From NCBI GenBank assembly GCA_038373885.1, contig JAWZYV010010319.1, positions 558,001-622,000 of the forward strand: a stretch of DNA of 64,000 nt. Direction: 5' to 3'. Below the pieces are notes generated by a model. The model was given only the letters and a program-made list of their open reading frames with translations, searched no databases and was not told the origin of the DNA. The DNA is from Cheiracanthium punctorium (Eukaryota > Arthropoda > Arachnida > Araneae > Cheiracanthiidae). How positions within the stretch are numbered: the first letter of the stretch is position 1; each line of letters starts with the position of its first letter. A program made the translations under genes and the position numbers. Below are positions 24,025-34,594 of this stretch, piece after piece.

Positions 24025-24491
24025 TTACCCATTTAAGGGCCCGGGGCTGTGATAACAGCGGAGGCCCCCCCCCCCCATTTTTGTTCTTCGAAGAGATAGA
24101 ACTCTCTCTAATTTGGAGTTAGCTCTCTCGGTTTCGCAATTTGATATTGGTAGAGTTAAATAAATACGTAATGGATTAAACATATAAATGTCATTTAACT
24201 CGTTTTTAAACATGTGATCATAAATATGAATCGGTGATTTTTTTTCTCAGCTACAGCTTAACAAATATTGTGAAAATTGAATGACTTGGATTTTGTGGCT
24301 TCAAAATCTACTTCTCCTCCATAAACTTCAAAAAAATTATCAACTGATTCTTCATTTATTTGTTCGAGACCTAATTTAGTAATGAAATTGAAAATGCTGC
24401 ATACTGAGTTATAAGCATCAATTTGTTTTATCATTTCTGAATTTAATCTATCGGCTATCACAAATAAAAGTTTCAACTTTAAATTTTTCAA
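24025..24491 (-). pseudogene. hAT transposase C-terminal fragment (dimerisation region)
   Basis: Two adjacent minus-strand frames encode parts of a hAT transposase. The downstream one contains FNPLRIYLTLPISNCETERA followed by NSKLERV, which matches the conserved hAT C-terminal dimerisation block (a hydrophobic LTLPISNCE-type core followed by ER..SKL). The upstream one (24258-24491) contains FVIADRLNSEMIKQIDAYN and looks like the preceding helical part. Frames are broken and the RNase H-like catalytic core is not readable. In this family the domain mediates multimerisation of the nuclear transposase. The orientation fits the enclosing element at 21355-26635. Confidence 0.6.
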
Positions 24492-27400
24492 ATCCTTGAA
24501 GAGTTACATGGCTAGTTTTTTCGGATTTGACAGTACCATCGGTACATTTTTTTTCTTCTCAGTCTTTTCCCCTTAGAACTACCTTACAAAAAAATTCCTA
24601 GAAAATAAAATGTACCCCATGCACAAATAAGGTGATGTACAAAATTTCAGCCTCTCATCATATAACGTCTTAAGGGATATCTTTAAACAAAGGTGACTGG
24701 GGTCTATACTTGAATTTGAATGTAAAATATTCTTTCATAATATCTGTATGACCCTTAAAATGTGATTGTGATTTTTTTCCTTTCAAGAGCTACTGAAAAT
24801 TAGTTTAAGTCAGTACTCATTATCTTCATACCTTTGACACTTTTCAGGATATAATTCTCAAATTTTGTACATCACCTCATCAGAATATGGCACACATTTT
24901 ACCGATTGGGGATATTTTTGTATGCGGGTTATATACAAAAAGTGTAACTTTTTGGAAATTAATGAAAGAAATTTTTCAATGAGAAAACATGTAATTGCTC
25001 CAGGGCTAGCGGCAATTTCTAGCAAAAAAAGGTGCCGGAGCCTTAATATTCTTATGTTAATACTCAGTAGCGAACTGCAAACCCCTGCAATATGGGGTTG
25101 GTAGCACATTTAATTAAAATAACGATAATTTAAAGATTTTCCCATATAATAATTATTTCACAGAACAGTGATATAAAATTAAATAGTCGGAAATTAGCAG
25201 GAAGAAATATAAACATTATACAGAAAACACCCAAATTCTGGTGGTCTCAGGACTCTCAAATCTGGTCGAGATGAAGCGAATATGATTTGTCGTGTCTGCT
25301 AAAATCAGTTTGTGCTTGAAAAGGGGAAAATTTATGAATTAATGTATACTAGTGGTGGGCTTCGGAGCAAAGTATTCATGAGCTTTGCTGGGTTTTGCCC
25401 AATATGTAAAAATTCACCCAGAAAAAAGAAATACAGGGTCAGAATTCCAGCTTTTGATTTCTGTTCTGATTCTAACTTGAAACAAAATTCAAAAATGTAA
25501 TTGTAGAATTGTTTAGTACAGTTTTATGAGCTAACATTGCGAAACATGTTTTCCATCTTATAATAAAAAGGCAGAAGCTTTATGGAATTATAAATTTACA
25601 TTTTGCACTCATGTTTACTGTCAATTTAAATAATTATGCAACTAAGTAAAGATTACATTAATTGGTCTACGTCTTTAATTTAGTTGATTTATTGGATTAT
25701 TTTTTTAATTCATATTCATACGTATTAGATTAATTACATGTACAAATATGTTATGCGATGCATATGTTACACTTTTTTTATTAATGGGATAACTGGTCTT
25801 ATTTTACAGGCATTTACATATTTAAAAGAACACTATGATAAATAATAACAAGCAGTACATTTATTTTTTATAAAAGAAAAAAGAATCTGAATATATCGTA
25901 ATAGGAATTTAAATAAACACTTCTTTAATATAAATATTAATGGAATTTGATGTTTTCTAGGGCATACAGAATATCCGATGAATTATAATTCAAAAACAAA
26001 ACTTTATTCTTGCATAAATCTCACAATGTAAGAAAATTTCGCATGCACAAGTGATATTTGTAAACAAACAGTAATCCGAATAACCTGCCGAATCTTAAAA
26101 CAAACGTTGTGTTCATTCCCGTACATAATATAGTCTTTCCGAACGCAGTACCAGTGGAAAAAGTGGCTTGAAATATCATTAAAATATTATATGTTAAGCT
26201 TTTTAAAATAATAAACGCCACCTGGGACACAAAAGTCGAAAGTCTGATTAACAAATTCCATCCATTACAACCATCCAAAAAATTATATTTAATACTTTTT
26301 TTGAATGTTGAAAATCGGGTTTTTCCCATTGAAATACATTACGAGAACTCCAAGCTGTCACGCAAGACGGCGACCGATCGCAGAGAGGAGGGGTCCGTCG
26401 AAATGCTCTATTGCTTACATGTAATTACAAAAAGTATTTTAATTACAGAAAATAATTTAAATGTATACAGTCCCATAAGAATTTGGATTTGAAATCATAA
26501 TAATTCTTCAATTTGCATAAATTTTGTACATACTAAAAATTTCACGTCGGGGATGGGATAGTCATTGTTGGAGTTGGGGGGGGGGCCCGAAATAATGCTG
26601 TGCCTAGGGCCCCGAAGTACCTTAATCGGGCCCTGCCCCCCGCCCCCTCCCAACCCCAATACAAGAAATTTGAAGTAAATTATGCGATTAATTCAAGAAT
26701 TGTTCAAAATTTCCCTTAGATTATGCAAAGCTACATCTAAATTACGCAAATATTTATAGGAATTTGGGTAAAGTGTAAACTACTGGGGACACTTGCAAGG
26801 CCCGTTGACTATAGAGCTGCAGTTTCGGATAAGATATTGTTTTTCGGTTTCCATCGGCGAAACTGCTCGTGTAGATCACTTCTATCCATGAATAAAAATT
26901 CATCTATTGCAGATTAACAAAAGTGCACTTGCCGATGACTGAATTCGACGAGGTCGATGAGTTAACGATGTGTCGATGAACGACCGAGCAGAAAACAAGC
27001 AGTCATTGCTACTAGGGATTACTTTATTTTAATCTGTGTACCAAGTGAGACAGATTTTGTTTCTTAGACATTAGACGTATACCCTTAAGATTATTTTCTC
27101 ATATCTTACCCGCCAGTCTACAAATTCATATATTAAAAATGCAAACATTTATTTAGTTAAGTTTAACCAATGACAATTAATTTTATTATAAAACTCCTGT
27201 GTGTATAATACAGAATAATTAATGCCTAATTACATTTCTCATTACATATACAAAATTAACTAACATAATATTATGAAACATCTCATTACTTTTTTGAGAC
27301 ATGTGTAGAAGAATAGATCAGATAGATATTTAAAAACAATAAAGTACAAAACTAATGGATGTATATATTTAATACTTACCTAATATATATATAAATATAT

Positions 27401-28090
27401 ATTTATCACGTTATTTTTTTTAAAATTTATTTTAAATTTATTTATTTAAAGAAAAACAAAACAATGTATGTAACCTATTTATTGCATCCTATTATTACAG
27501 AGCAGTTACTTTTAGTTTTAAAACATTCAAAAAATACCTGATACTTACAAATTTATTTAAATCAACCGAATTAAAAAAAATGTACTACATGTAAGTAGAA
27601 AAATATTACTACATTTGTTTATATTCATTATTGACAATGTTTATTTCAAAGACCATGTATTTTTCATATTGTCAATCGTTACTTTAGGAAAACTTTTTAT
27701 TTTAAGGGCATTTTAAAAGCTGAATTTTAAAACAGAAAAATGAACACCAAAGTAGAGCATTCAAAACAATCTGCATAACAATCTTAGAGTAAACTTCCGG
27801 TCTCTCTATCTCGTGGAGCATGCGCAGACGCGGTTGGGATCGGCGAAAATGCATTCTCCGTTTTCAGTAGAGATGGGCGGTTCGACTCATTTTACTGGTT
27901 CGAATCTCAACTCACTCACTACTTCGATGATTCGAATCACTGATTCGAATCTTGAATCAATAAAACAACTAAAGAAAATTTCCCTCTCTCTGCGCCGCAA
28001 GCCGTACTATTTAAACACCCTTCACAAATTCATCGGGTTTCTTCTCCGCTGAGTTCTCGGGCAGCTAGCATCTCCTCTCTTTGCTCGAAA

Positions 28091-28605
28091 TGAAAATACA
28101 GGGGAGCTTCGTATGACCCCCTGGGCCTGTAAGATTAAAAGGTTAAGTTTGGTGTCAAAGTATTCGAAATTTTATGTATCGATGGGGGTATACGTCTAGG
28201 GGGGGGGTCGAGAATCAATAAAAACGCGCTCCGATGGATAGTTTCCGAGATATACGTTAATTAATTATGATAATTAGACTAATTAACCATGATTGAGGCT
28301 TGAAAGGACTGCAAACTGCAAACATGTAGAAATTGGCTCTGGGATGGTTTCCAGACTTTGGAGATGCCGCCGGAGGAGGCTAGTGTTTAAAATGCTCAAA
28401 TTGAAAGTATAGGGGAGCTTCGTATGACCCCCTGGGCCTGTAAGATTAAAAGGTTAAGTTTGGTGTCAAAGCATTCGAAATTTTAAGTATCGGTGGAGTG
28501 TTGAGTCCAGGGGGGGGGTCGAGAATCAATAAAAACGCGCTCCGGTGGATAGTTTCCGAGATATACGTTAATTAATTATGGTAATTAGACTAATAAACCA
28601 TGGAG
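28091..28605. repeat. 311-bp tandem duplication inside the hAT
   Basis: The segment beginning GGGGAGCTTCGTATGACCCC occurs at 28101 and 28412 with more than 90 percent apparent identity over about 190 bases; the repeat runs for about 1.6 units. It contains a G-run and the word TTAATTAATTATG. Confidence 0.75.
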
Positions 28606-28705
28606 CTGTCTTTTCCGCGATCCGGCATCGTCATCAACGGAGAGAAAGCAGTAGCAAAAGCATCACAAGCTGGTATTGATCTCAGGATTTTCTTATCGCC
28701 AGCCT

Positions 28706-28879
28706 CAGAGGCGTAGCCAAGGGGAGGGGGGTTAGGGAGGTCATAACCCCCCCCATGAGGAATTTTTGCCATACAAAATGTATATTCTTCACTACATTAT
28801 CACACACACGTATACATATATATGAGTTGCAGTAGTCATAACCCCCCCCTCCGATGAAAAATTTCTGGCTACGCCCCTG
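28706..28879. mobile_element. hAT MITE, GCGTAGCC family, copy 3
   Basis: The ends are CAGAGGCGTAGCCA and TGGCTACGCCCCTG. The flanks GCCAGCCT (28698-28705) and GCCGGCCT (28880-28887) form an 8-bp duplication with one change. It is nested in the 27868-30361 hAT. Confidence 0.8.
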
Positions 28880-29800
28880 GCCGGCCTGTATTTTTGACCT
28901 TTATCGAATTCGAGATTTCACTGAAATGAAAATGGGAATATCGGATATTTGATGTTGAAATAAAACCGATATGTCGATATTTATCGATTTTTGGCCCAGT
29001 CCTACTGAGGGGCTGCTGCCCCCCCAAAAGAAATGGGACCCTTTACTTAGCTTACAATTGAACTTTATCTTTAAATTTGATACCCAGCCCACCCCGAAAT
29101 AAAATCCTGGCTACGCCACTGTCAATAACAGTAACTACACCACTGCTTTAGACCCTATTTTGTATTTCTCTGAATTACGAAAGAAAATAAAATCATTCCC
29201 CTTAAACGACAAACAAGGTAAAAAAATATCTTAAACGAAATCTGCAGCAATAAAGCGAAATGTTATTTTGCTTACTACAAAGTCCTTTTGTGAGAGCGCT
29301 TAATACCGCCCCTGTATCCTTCATTAAAAGTGACAAGCACAATCCTAACTTTATTTCATTCTATTTCCCTTCACATGAAAACCCGCCACTATGTAAACTT
29401 AACTTTCCGTTTTTTTTTTTTTTTAGGGTGGGGGAAGGGATGTTTCATTAAATTTTAAACAAATATTAAACCAGCCAGACAAGTTGGAAGGAGGGAGTCC
29501 CCCCGAGGGAAAAAGGTTTAAACAACTTTGAGACACCCCCCGCTCTTCCACGAGCATTGGCGTAAATTGGCATGTAATATTTGGATGGGGTGACAAAATG
29601 TTTCCAATTGTAGAAAATATCATTATTATAAATAGCTCTGATACTTGAATTTTCTTAATTTTTTTTTTCGGGGGGGGGGATTGACCCCTCTTGCCCTTAG
29701 GAAGTAACGCCTATGCCCCCCCGCCAAAAGCAAACGATCCACTCCACACCCACAGACAAATAAAACTTTAAATCCGACCACCAACCAAGAAATGAAACAC
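28880..29800. other. Interior of the 2.5-kb hAT, no gene seen
   Basis: Contains an isolated hAT-like end (TCCTGGCTACGCCACTG at about 29121) and several G/C runs. Short frames are present but none has a recognisable motif. Confidence 0.4.
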
Positions 29801-29809
29801 CAAAGATTC

Positions 29810-29975
29810 GAAAAAAAAAACTTCAATTAAATGAAACATCCTTTCAACTCTTTTCGACTCCTTTCGACTCTGAGTCGATAGAAGATTCGAAAAAAAAAAA
29901 AAAACTCCAATTAAATGAAACATCCTTTCAACTCTTTTCGACTCCTTTCGACTCTGAGTCGATAGAAGATTCGAA
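29810..29975. repeat. Tandem GAGTCGAAA-type words, two 83-bp units
   Basis: Two direct units containing CAACTCTTTTCGACTCC and CTCTGAGTCGATAGAAGATT are followed about 130 bp later (30109-30180) by an inverted array of GAGTCGAAAAGAGTC. They are subterminal repeats of the hAT. The 75-codon minus-strand frame here merely repeats the same peptide twice. Confidence 0.7.
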
Positions 29976-30472
29976 AAACTGACGAATCTCAACGATCGTA
30001 TACAATCACCGAAACACAGCGAAACACTGAATCAGTAAAGATTCGTTGCTGCACCAACTCAGTGACCAACTCACCCACACCCATTCATTTGCTGTTTCAA
30101 ATCATCTATCGACTCAGAGTCGTAAAGAGTCGAAAAGAGTCGAAAAGAATCGTAAAGAGTCGAAAAGAGTTGAAAGAGTAAGGGAAAATCTCTGGGAACG
30201 GCAAGGGAAAACAAGTTTTCCTTCCCTTCGCACTTGGAATGTATTTCCCCACAGTTGAGGGCTTGAGATTCGAATCAGTAGAGAGTGAGTGTAAAGACAG
30301 AGTCACTCAGTACCAAGATTCGAATCACGGATTCGACTCATCGAATCATTGGCCATCTCTAGTTTTCAGGGAAGGGGCCCCATTGCCGATGTGGGAGACG
30401 TCAGATGAAACTCCGTAGAAGTAGGCGCATTTCCGTTGGCGAAATCCAACTCTTTTCCAACGAAATCCAACT

Positions 30473-30519
30473 CTTTTTTGACGCAGCTGGCTGTGCCACA
30501 GCCAGCTGCGTCAAAAAAG
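30473..30519. other. Perfect palindrome, 23-bp arms, one-base centre
   Basis: The left arm is CTTTTTTGACGCAGCTGGCT followed by GTG (30473-30495), the centre is C at 30496, and the right arm is its exact complement. It is followed by GGTCTCTAG. A second palindrome with the same core (CAGCTGGCTGTG) and the same trailer is at 39492-39524. Confidence 0.85.
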
Positions 30520-30690
30520 GGTCTCTAGTTCTGTGGCACGCGATGAACGTTTCGATCGTCCACCATCTTGCTGGTAGTTAAGTCGAACGATGGCAACGGC
30601 TACAGAGCCCGATCAAGACAACTGTGGGCCTTGGGCGAAAGAAAGAAATTAGGCCCCTTGCAATAACCTCCCCTTAAATATATATATATA

Positions 30691-30860
30691 CAGGGGCGTA
30701 GCCAGAAATTTTTCATGGGGGGGGGTTACGACTACTATAACTCATGTATATGTATACGTGTGTGTCATAATAGAGTGAATAATATACATTTTGTATGGCA
30801 AAAAATTTCTCATGGGGGGGTTATGACCCCCCTAACCCCACCCCCCCCGTGGCTACGCCC

Positions 30861-30863
<3 letters not shown>
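30691..30863. mobile_element. hAT MITE, GCGTAGCC family, copy 4
   Basis: The ends are CAGGGGCGTAGCCAG and GGCTACGCCCCTG. It is inserted in a TA tract, so TATATATA on both sides fits an 8-bp duplication but proves little. The interior matches the other copies. Confidence 0.75.

Positions 30864-30911
<48 letters not shown>
30864..30911. repeat. (TA)n microsatellite
   Basis: A pure TA tract with one TG. It separates a hAT MITE from the Ginger-like element and hides both of their target duplications. Confidence 0.85.
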
Positions 30912-30914
<3 letters not shown>

Positions 30915-33405
30915 TACGGTCGATGTGATTAATCCGGTGATTATGTATAATAACAGGTAATTAATTATGCATAATCACCACTGAATTCGGTAAAAGTGAT
31001 AAATTTTTGAAAATTTATCAAATTAACCGGTTTGTTTGTATAATTCCCAACTCATAATGGTAAATGTGATAAAAGTCCCTAACTTTACGAAAATTCGTTC
31101 AGTTTGCGCAACTGCTTGGCTTCTGTCAACACGTGACAACTTCGTGATTTAAGTAGCTGTTCTTATTTCGTTGCATCTAGACGTTTTTTCGCTACCCTCT
31201 CGTATTTTATAAAATATTGAATAATGGCTGGTATGATTGAGCGTTTTAATTTCAAATTAGTGAATAATATGGATACTAAGAAAGCAAGCAGTTTTTTCTG
31301 ACGAAAGGAAGATATGATGATTTGTTAAAAAAAGTTAATTATAGTAAAAACAAAAGTAGTGAGAAAAAGCTGGAAGATTATCAAAGACTAAAACGATACG
31401 AAGTAATGAAAGTAGGCAATGTTGAAAAACTTATCTCTCCCGTGAGTAATGACAGCTTCAATGTTAGCTTTTACGTGTACTTTGAAGAACTTTTTACCAT
31501 AATTCATGAGATACACTTATCAATAGTTCATGGTGGTAGAAATAGAATGTTAAAGGAATTTCAAAAAAAGTAGAAAAACATTACTAACGAAGAAGTCATT
31601 ATTTAGTGTAATTTGTGTGAAATTTATAAAAAAAAAATAAATAAACCAAGGTACCTAAGAAAGGACTTGTTGTTAGGCCAATGGTCTTCCAAGAGATGGA
31701 CTCAAGAAACCAGGTGGACCCAATTGACATGCAGTCGCAACCAGATAATGAATAAGTTTATATTTGTCTATCTAGTCCACTTGACGAAGTTCGTACAGTT
31801 GCGTGCCCTGAAAAGCAAACGTGTAGAAGAGGTTGCATATCACCTGATTGATATTTTTACTATATTTGGAGACCCCAGTGTACTGTAAAGTGACAACGGT
31901 TGTGAGTTTAGTAACAAAATCGTATAGAAGAAGATTGTGCAATTGTGGCCGGATCTGAAAATTGTGTACGGAAAACCTAGGCACAGCCAGCCTCAAAGTT
32001 CGGTTGAACGTGCAAACCAGAAATTGAAAATATGGTAAGTTCTTTGTTGGAAAGCAATCACACCAGTAAATGGTCCAAAGGGTTACGTTTCGTGTCACTT
32101 ATGAAAAATAGAGCATTTCATGAAGGCATCAAGTGTTCTCCTTATGAAACAATGTTTGGGATGCCTGCAAAATTTGGCTTGAAAACGTCTTTCCCGAATG
32201 GAACATCTTAGAACTGAAGAAGAGCTTCAGGCATTAATCGAGACAGTTAATAATGCCTCCGAAAACATCAATAGCGAAAGAGAAAATGTTTCTAATATGG
32301 ACAATAACGATCTATCCCAAAATGGCCCTCCATTTGAAGTTAATTTTAAGACTCGGAAAGAGAACGAAGCAGCGGTCGCTCTGATCCAGACAGATATTTT
32401 ATGCAGGCAAGAACAAGTAAGAAAACACAGAATGACTGCTAAAAAGGTTTAGAATTGCAAGCAAAGAAAATGTGTAAAGTTTCACTTGTTAAATTTTCTG
32501 CTGGTAAAGTTGGTGACGCAAAGAAACTACGAATACCAAACGTTGACAGTGATCTCCGAAATTTATTAGCAGTGATATTAGAAGTTCAAAATGAAGAGTT
32601 TTATCAGTTAGGAACGAAACAAGACTTTCACAGTTGTTTATCAGAAATGAATTCAAAATTTGTGAAAAAAAAATTATTTTGCTGGACAATGTTCCACATC
32701 TAGCAGTATCATTTCGAGAATGCGTTAGAAAGGCATCTCTTTCTGGAGGTCAGGATTATCAGCATGTGTTTATAAAAGGGATAATGCGAGTCTGAAAAGT
32801 GCAAATGTAAAAAATCTGGCAAACTTTATAATTCTAAATGCCATAACAGTGTAATATGCTTAATTAAGTAAACTTAAAATATTTAGTAATTTCTAGTAAT
32901 AGCATTTAACGTTATCTGATAAAATGTATTTTTTCTCTTGAATATTGGCTTAGTTTGTTTTTTATATGTAACTTCATTTTGTTTTTTTAAGTACAACAGT
33001 TTTGTACAATATCATGTAAATTGTATTTTTTCATTCCAAACACCTCTCAGTCCCTTATTCAAATTTCTTTCAGGCTAAATAAATGTACGTGGATTAAAAT
33101 AACCATTTATTGAATTTTTGACTGTAAAATATAAAATATTATAATTCGTGGTCTCTTACGCCATAGTGTCCAACGAAAAAGTATCCTTCTGAGAAGTAAC
33201 TACACAAAACAACTGCACTCTATTCTACTGGCCCAATCAGTCATGATATTTATCACATTTACCATTACGAGTTGGGAATTATGCAAACAAACCGGTTAAT
33301 TTGATAAATTTTCAAAAATTTATCCCATTCACCGTATTTAGTGGTGATTATGCATAATTACCGGTTATTATATATAATCACCAGTTTATTACTTTTACCG
33401 TAACA
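30912..33405 (+). mobile_element. Ginger-like transposon with about 160-bp terminal inverted repeats
   Basis: The left arm (about 30912-31075) and right arm (about 33247-33405) are inverted copies over some 160 bp, sharing words such as GGTGATTATG, GATAAATTTTTGAAAATTTA and CCCAACTC. The ends read TATTACGGT and ACCGTAACA; Ginger-group ends are TGT...ACA, so the left one may be mutated. TATA on both sides fits a 4-bp duplication but lies in TA-rich DNA. It encodes a broken integrase-type protein. Total length is about 2.5 kb. Confidence 0.7.
31224..32868 (+). pseudogene. Integrase-type (KRBA2-like) transposase, broken
   Basis: Starting at ATG 31224, pieces in several frames follow the order of a Ginger/KRBA2-like protein. 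The first piece has HEIHLSIVHGGRNRMLKEFQ, then CNLCEIYKKK: an HHCC zinc-binding motif as in retroviral-type integrases. Next come FIFVYLVHLTKFVQLRALKS and SDNGCEFSNK, parts of the DDE catalytic core, then NRAFHEGIKCSPYETMFGMP. The tail at 32455-32868 includes KCKCKKSGKLYNSKCHNS, a Cys-rich end. At least four stops or frameshifts break it, so no active protein can be made. In this family the protein cuts and joins the terminal repeats. It is a DNA transposon, not a retrovirus: no reverse transcriptase is present. Confidence 0.7.
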
Positions 33406-33474
33406 TATATATATATATAGTATATATTATATATGATTGGTTTATGCTGAGTTTTAAATATTTTACCCTTTCAA

Positions 33475-33997
33475 ACACAAATTTTGTTTTAAGTAATCTG
33501 AAATAAACGAATATAGTTGCATGATGTCAACGAAACAGATAGTTAAACGTTACATCGAAATGCTATATCACAGTTGCTAACATGTACGGAATACAACCAC
33601 TTTTCGTAAACAGTCATTCTTGTAAATATTTCTTAAAATAACAAATAATTCAAAAATTTTGCTATTTTTTAACATTAAAAATACTCTTTACAAAATGTGG
33701 TTAGTTATTTTCCTACATATTGGTCTGCTATATCGACTATAGAGCACTTAGAAGAAATGCTCTATAGTCGATAACTTAATTTAAAAATAAGTTTAAATTA
33801 ATTTATACACAAACATAAATTTGAATTATTTTCATTGTTCATACTTTATAATTAAAAAATCATTTAACTTTTGAATTTTTTTATCCTTTGTAATTTTACT
33901 GTAAAATTATAAAAGTGTAAGATGTAAGATTTTTGGGCCCTAAAATCTGTGGGCCCTGGGCAGTTGGCCCTTTTGCCCTGCCAGTAATATGGCCCTG
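33475..33997 (-). repeat. Copy of a CAGGGCC-type repeat, inverted relative to 37941-38415
   Basis: The right edge, read on the minus strand, begins CAGGGCCATATTACTGGC and continues GGGCCCACAGATTTTAGGGC. About 500 bp aligns with 37941-38415 in the opposite orientation. It resembles the terminal region of a hAT; the other end is missing. Confidence 0.6.
33732..33772. other. Perfect 15-bp hairpin absent from the sister copy
   Basis: ATCGACTATAGAGCA and TGCTCTATAGTCGAT flank an 11-base loop. At the matching place in the repeat copy at 37941-38415 only one arm-like remnant (ATGCTCTATATCGAT) is seen, so the hairpin arose or was lost in one copy. Confidence 0.7.
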
Positions 33998-34012
33998 AAC
34001 GGCTATCCTTTA

Positions 34013-34252
34013 TTCAGCATTGGGCAATCTGTCCAGCTGTTCTCGCATTCTTCCATTTTCCAGCAGATGTTCAAAAATAATCGTGACAATTTTTTTACGG
34101 GAAATGACGTGCTAAAAAGTAAAGGATTCTCCGGGAGCTCTTATATCACCCGCAACTATTATTATAGAAATCAAATCTATTATTCGTGACTGGCAACAGT
34201 CAAAACGTCAGAGTTTGGTGTTCCCAGAGCGGGAACACTGCGCGTTAAAGGT
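34013..34252. repeat. 240-bp repeat ending in GAACACTGCGCG, copy 1
   Basis: Aligns over its length with 39567-39813. The right edge contains TTCCCAGAGCGGGAA (hairpin), CACTGCGCGTTAAAGG and then TTTAA. In the other copy the edge is GGG followed by TTAA, as at piggyBac ends. The left edge was not resolved. Confidence 0.6.
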
Positions 34253-34529
34253 TTAAGGACATTCTACGAAATTTCTTTTTTCTTCTGAACTACATGCTTC
34301 GTAACATTTCAATTTGGAATCTTCGTTAATCCATAGTTGCACTGCAGGTTTCAGAAGTTTCAGTTTTTTTAGTCTCACTTTCTCAAAACTTCTAAGCTTT
34401 GCACTTCAGTACTACAGTCTTTTTCTGTAGGAATTTCATTTTTCTTCATTCGATAAAATCGCCCTCCATGGTTTTTTTTTAACCGTGGTGCTTTATACCA
34501 ATTATCATGCATCATCAACATAGTAAATT

Positions 34530-34592
34530 GGAACCGTCCCGGATAAGCTGCGACCCCGTATAATCCGATCCCGGTTAGTCGAGAGTCTACTG
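34530..34592 (-). mobile_element. pogo/Tigger-like right terminus
   Basis: The end, read inverted, is CAGTAGACTCTCGACTAACC and is followed by TA. It is nearly identical to the inverted left end at 13238. Confidence 0.5.
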
Positions 34593-34594
34593 TA

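Larger units (their letters stand above)
21355..26635 (-). mobile_element. hAT transposon, 5.3 kb, degraded
   Basis: The terminal inverted sequences are CAGGGCCTAATTATGG and, from the right, CAGGGCCCGATTAAGG. An 8-bp duplication CCCCCCGC flanks it exactly (21347-21354 and 26636-26643; the boundary is ambiguous by one base). Subterminal similarity extends further: a segment near 21665-21725 is inverted at about 26355-26412. Transposase remains lie on the minus strand at 24025-24491. The CAGGGCC end type is a widespread hAT terminus in invertebrates. Confidence 0.75.
20431..27017. mobile_element. CCCTAGTAGCAAT-ended element, 6.6 kb, enclosing a hAT
   Basis: The ends CCCTAGTAGCAAT and ATTGCTACTAGGG are inverted and flanked by ATT on both sides (20428-20430 and 27018-27020). 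Next to both ends lie palindromic words of the type TCATCGGTCGATGA and CCGATGA. This design is the same as that of the CCCAGACAGCAC elements, with yet another word. Most of its length is a nested 5.3-kb hAT (21355-26635); the remaining core is about 1.3 kb. Confidence 0.55.
27868..30361. mobile_element. hAT element, 2.5 kb, TAGAGATGGG ends, GATTCGAATC words
   Basis: The ends are TAGAGATGGG and, at the right, GGCCATCTCTA. A perfect 8-bp duplication GTTTTCAG lies at 27860-27867 and 30362-30369. The word GATTCGAATC and relatives (GAGTCGAAAAGAGTC, CGACTCAGAGTCG) are repeated near both ends. The interior holds a 311-bp tandem duplication and a GCGTAGCC MITE (28706-28879). No transposase is recognised. 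Confidence 0.85.

Noticed and set aside
29768..29992. 75-codon frame with an internally repeated peptide
   Set aside because: It repeats because the DNA is a two-unit subterminal array of the hAT, not because of protein structure.
31224..32868. Endogenous retrovirus integrase
   Set aside because: Long inverted rather than direct terminal repeats and no reverse transcriptase; the layout fits a Ginger-type DNA transposon.
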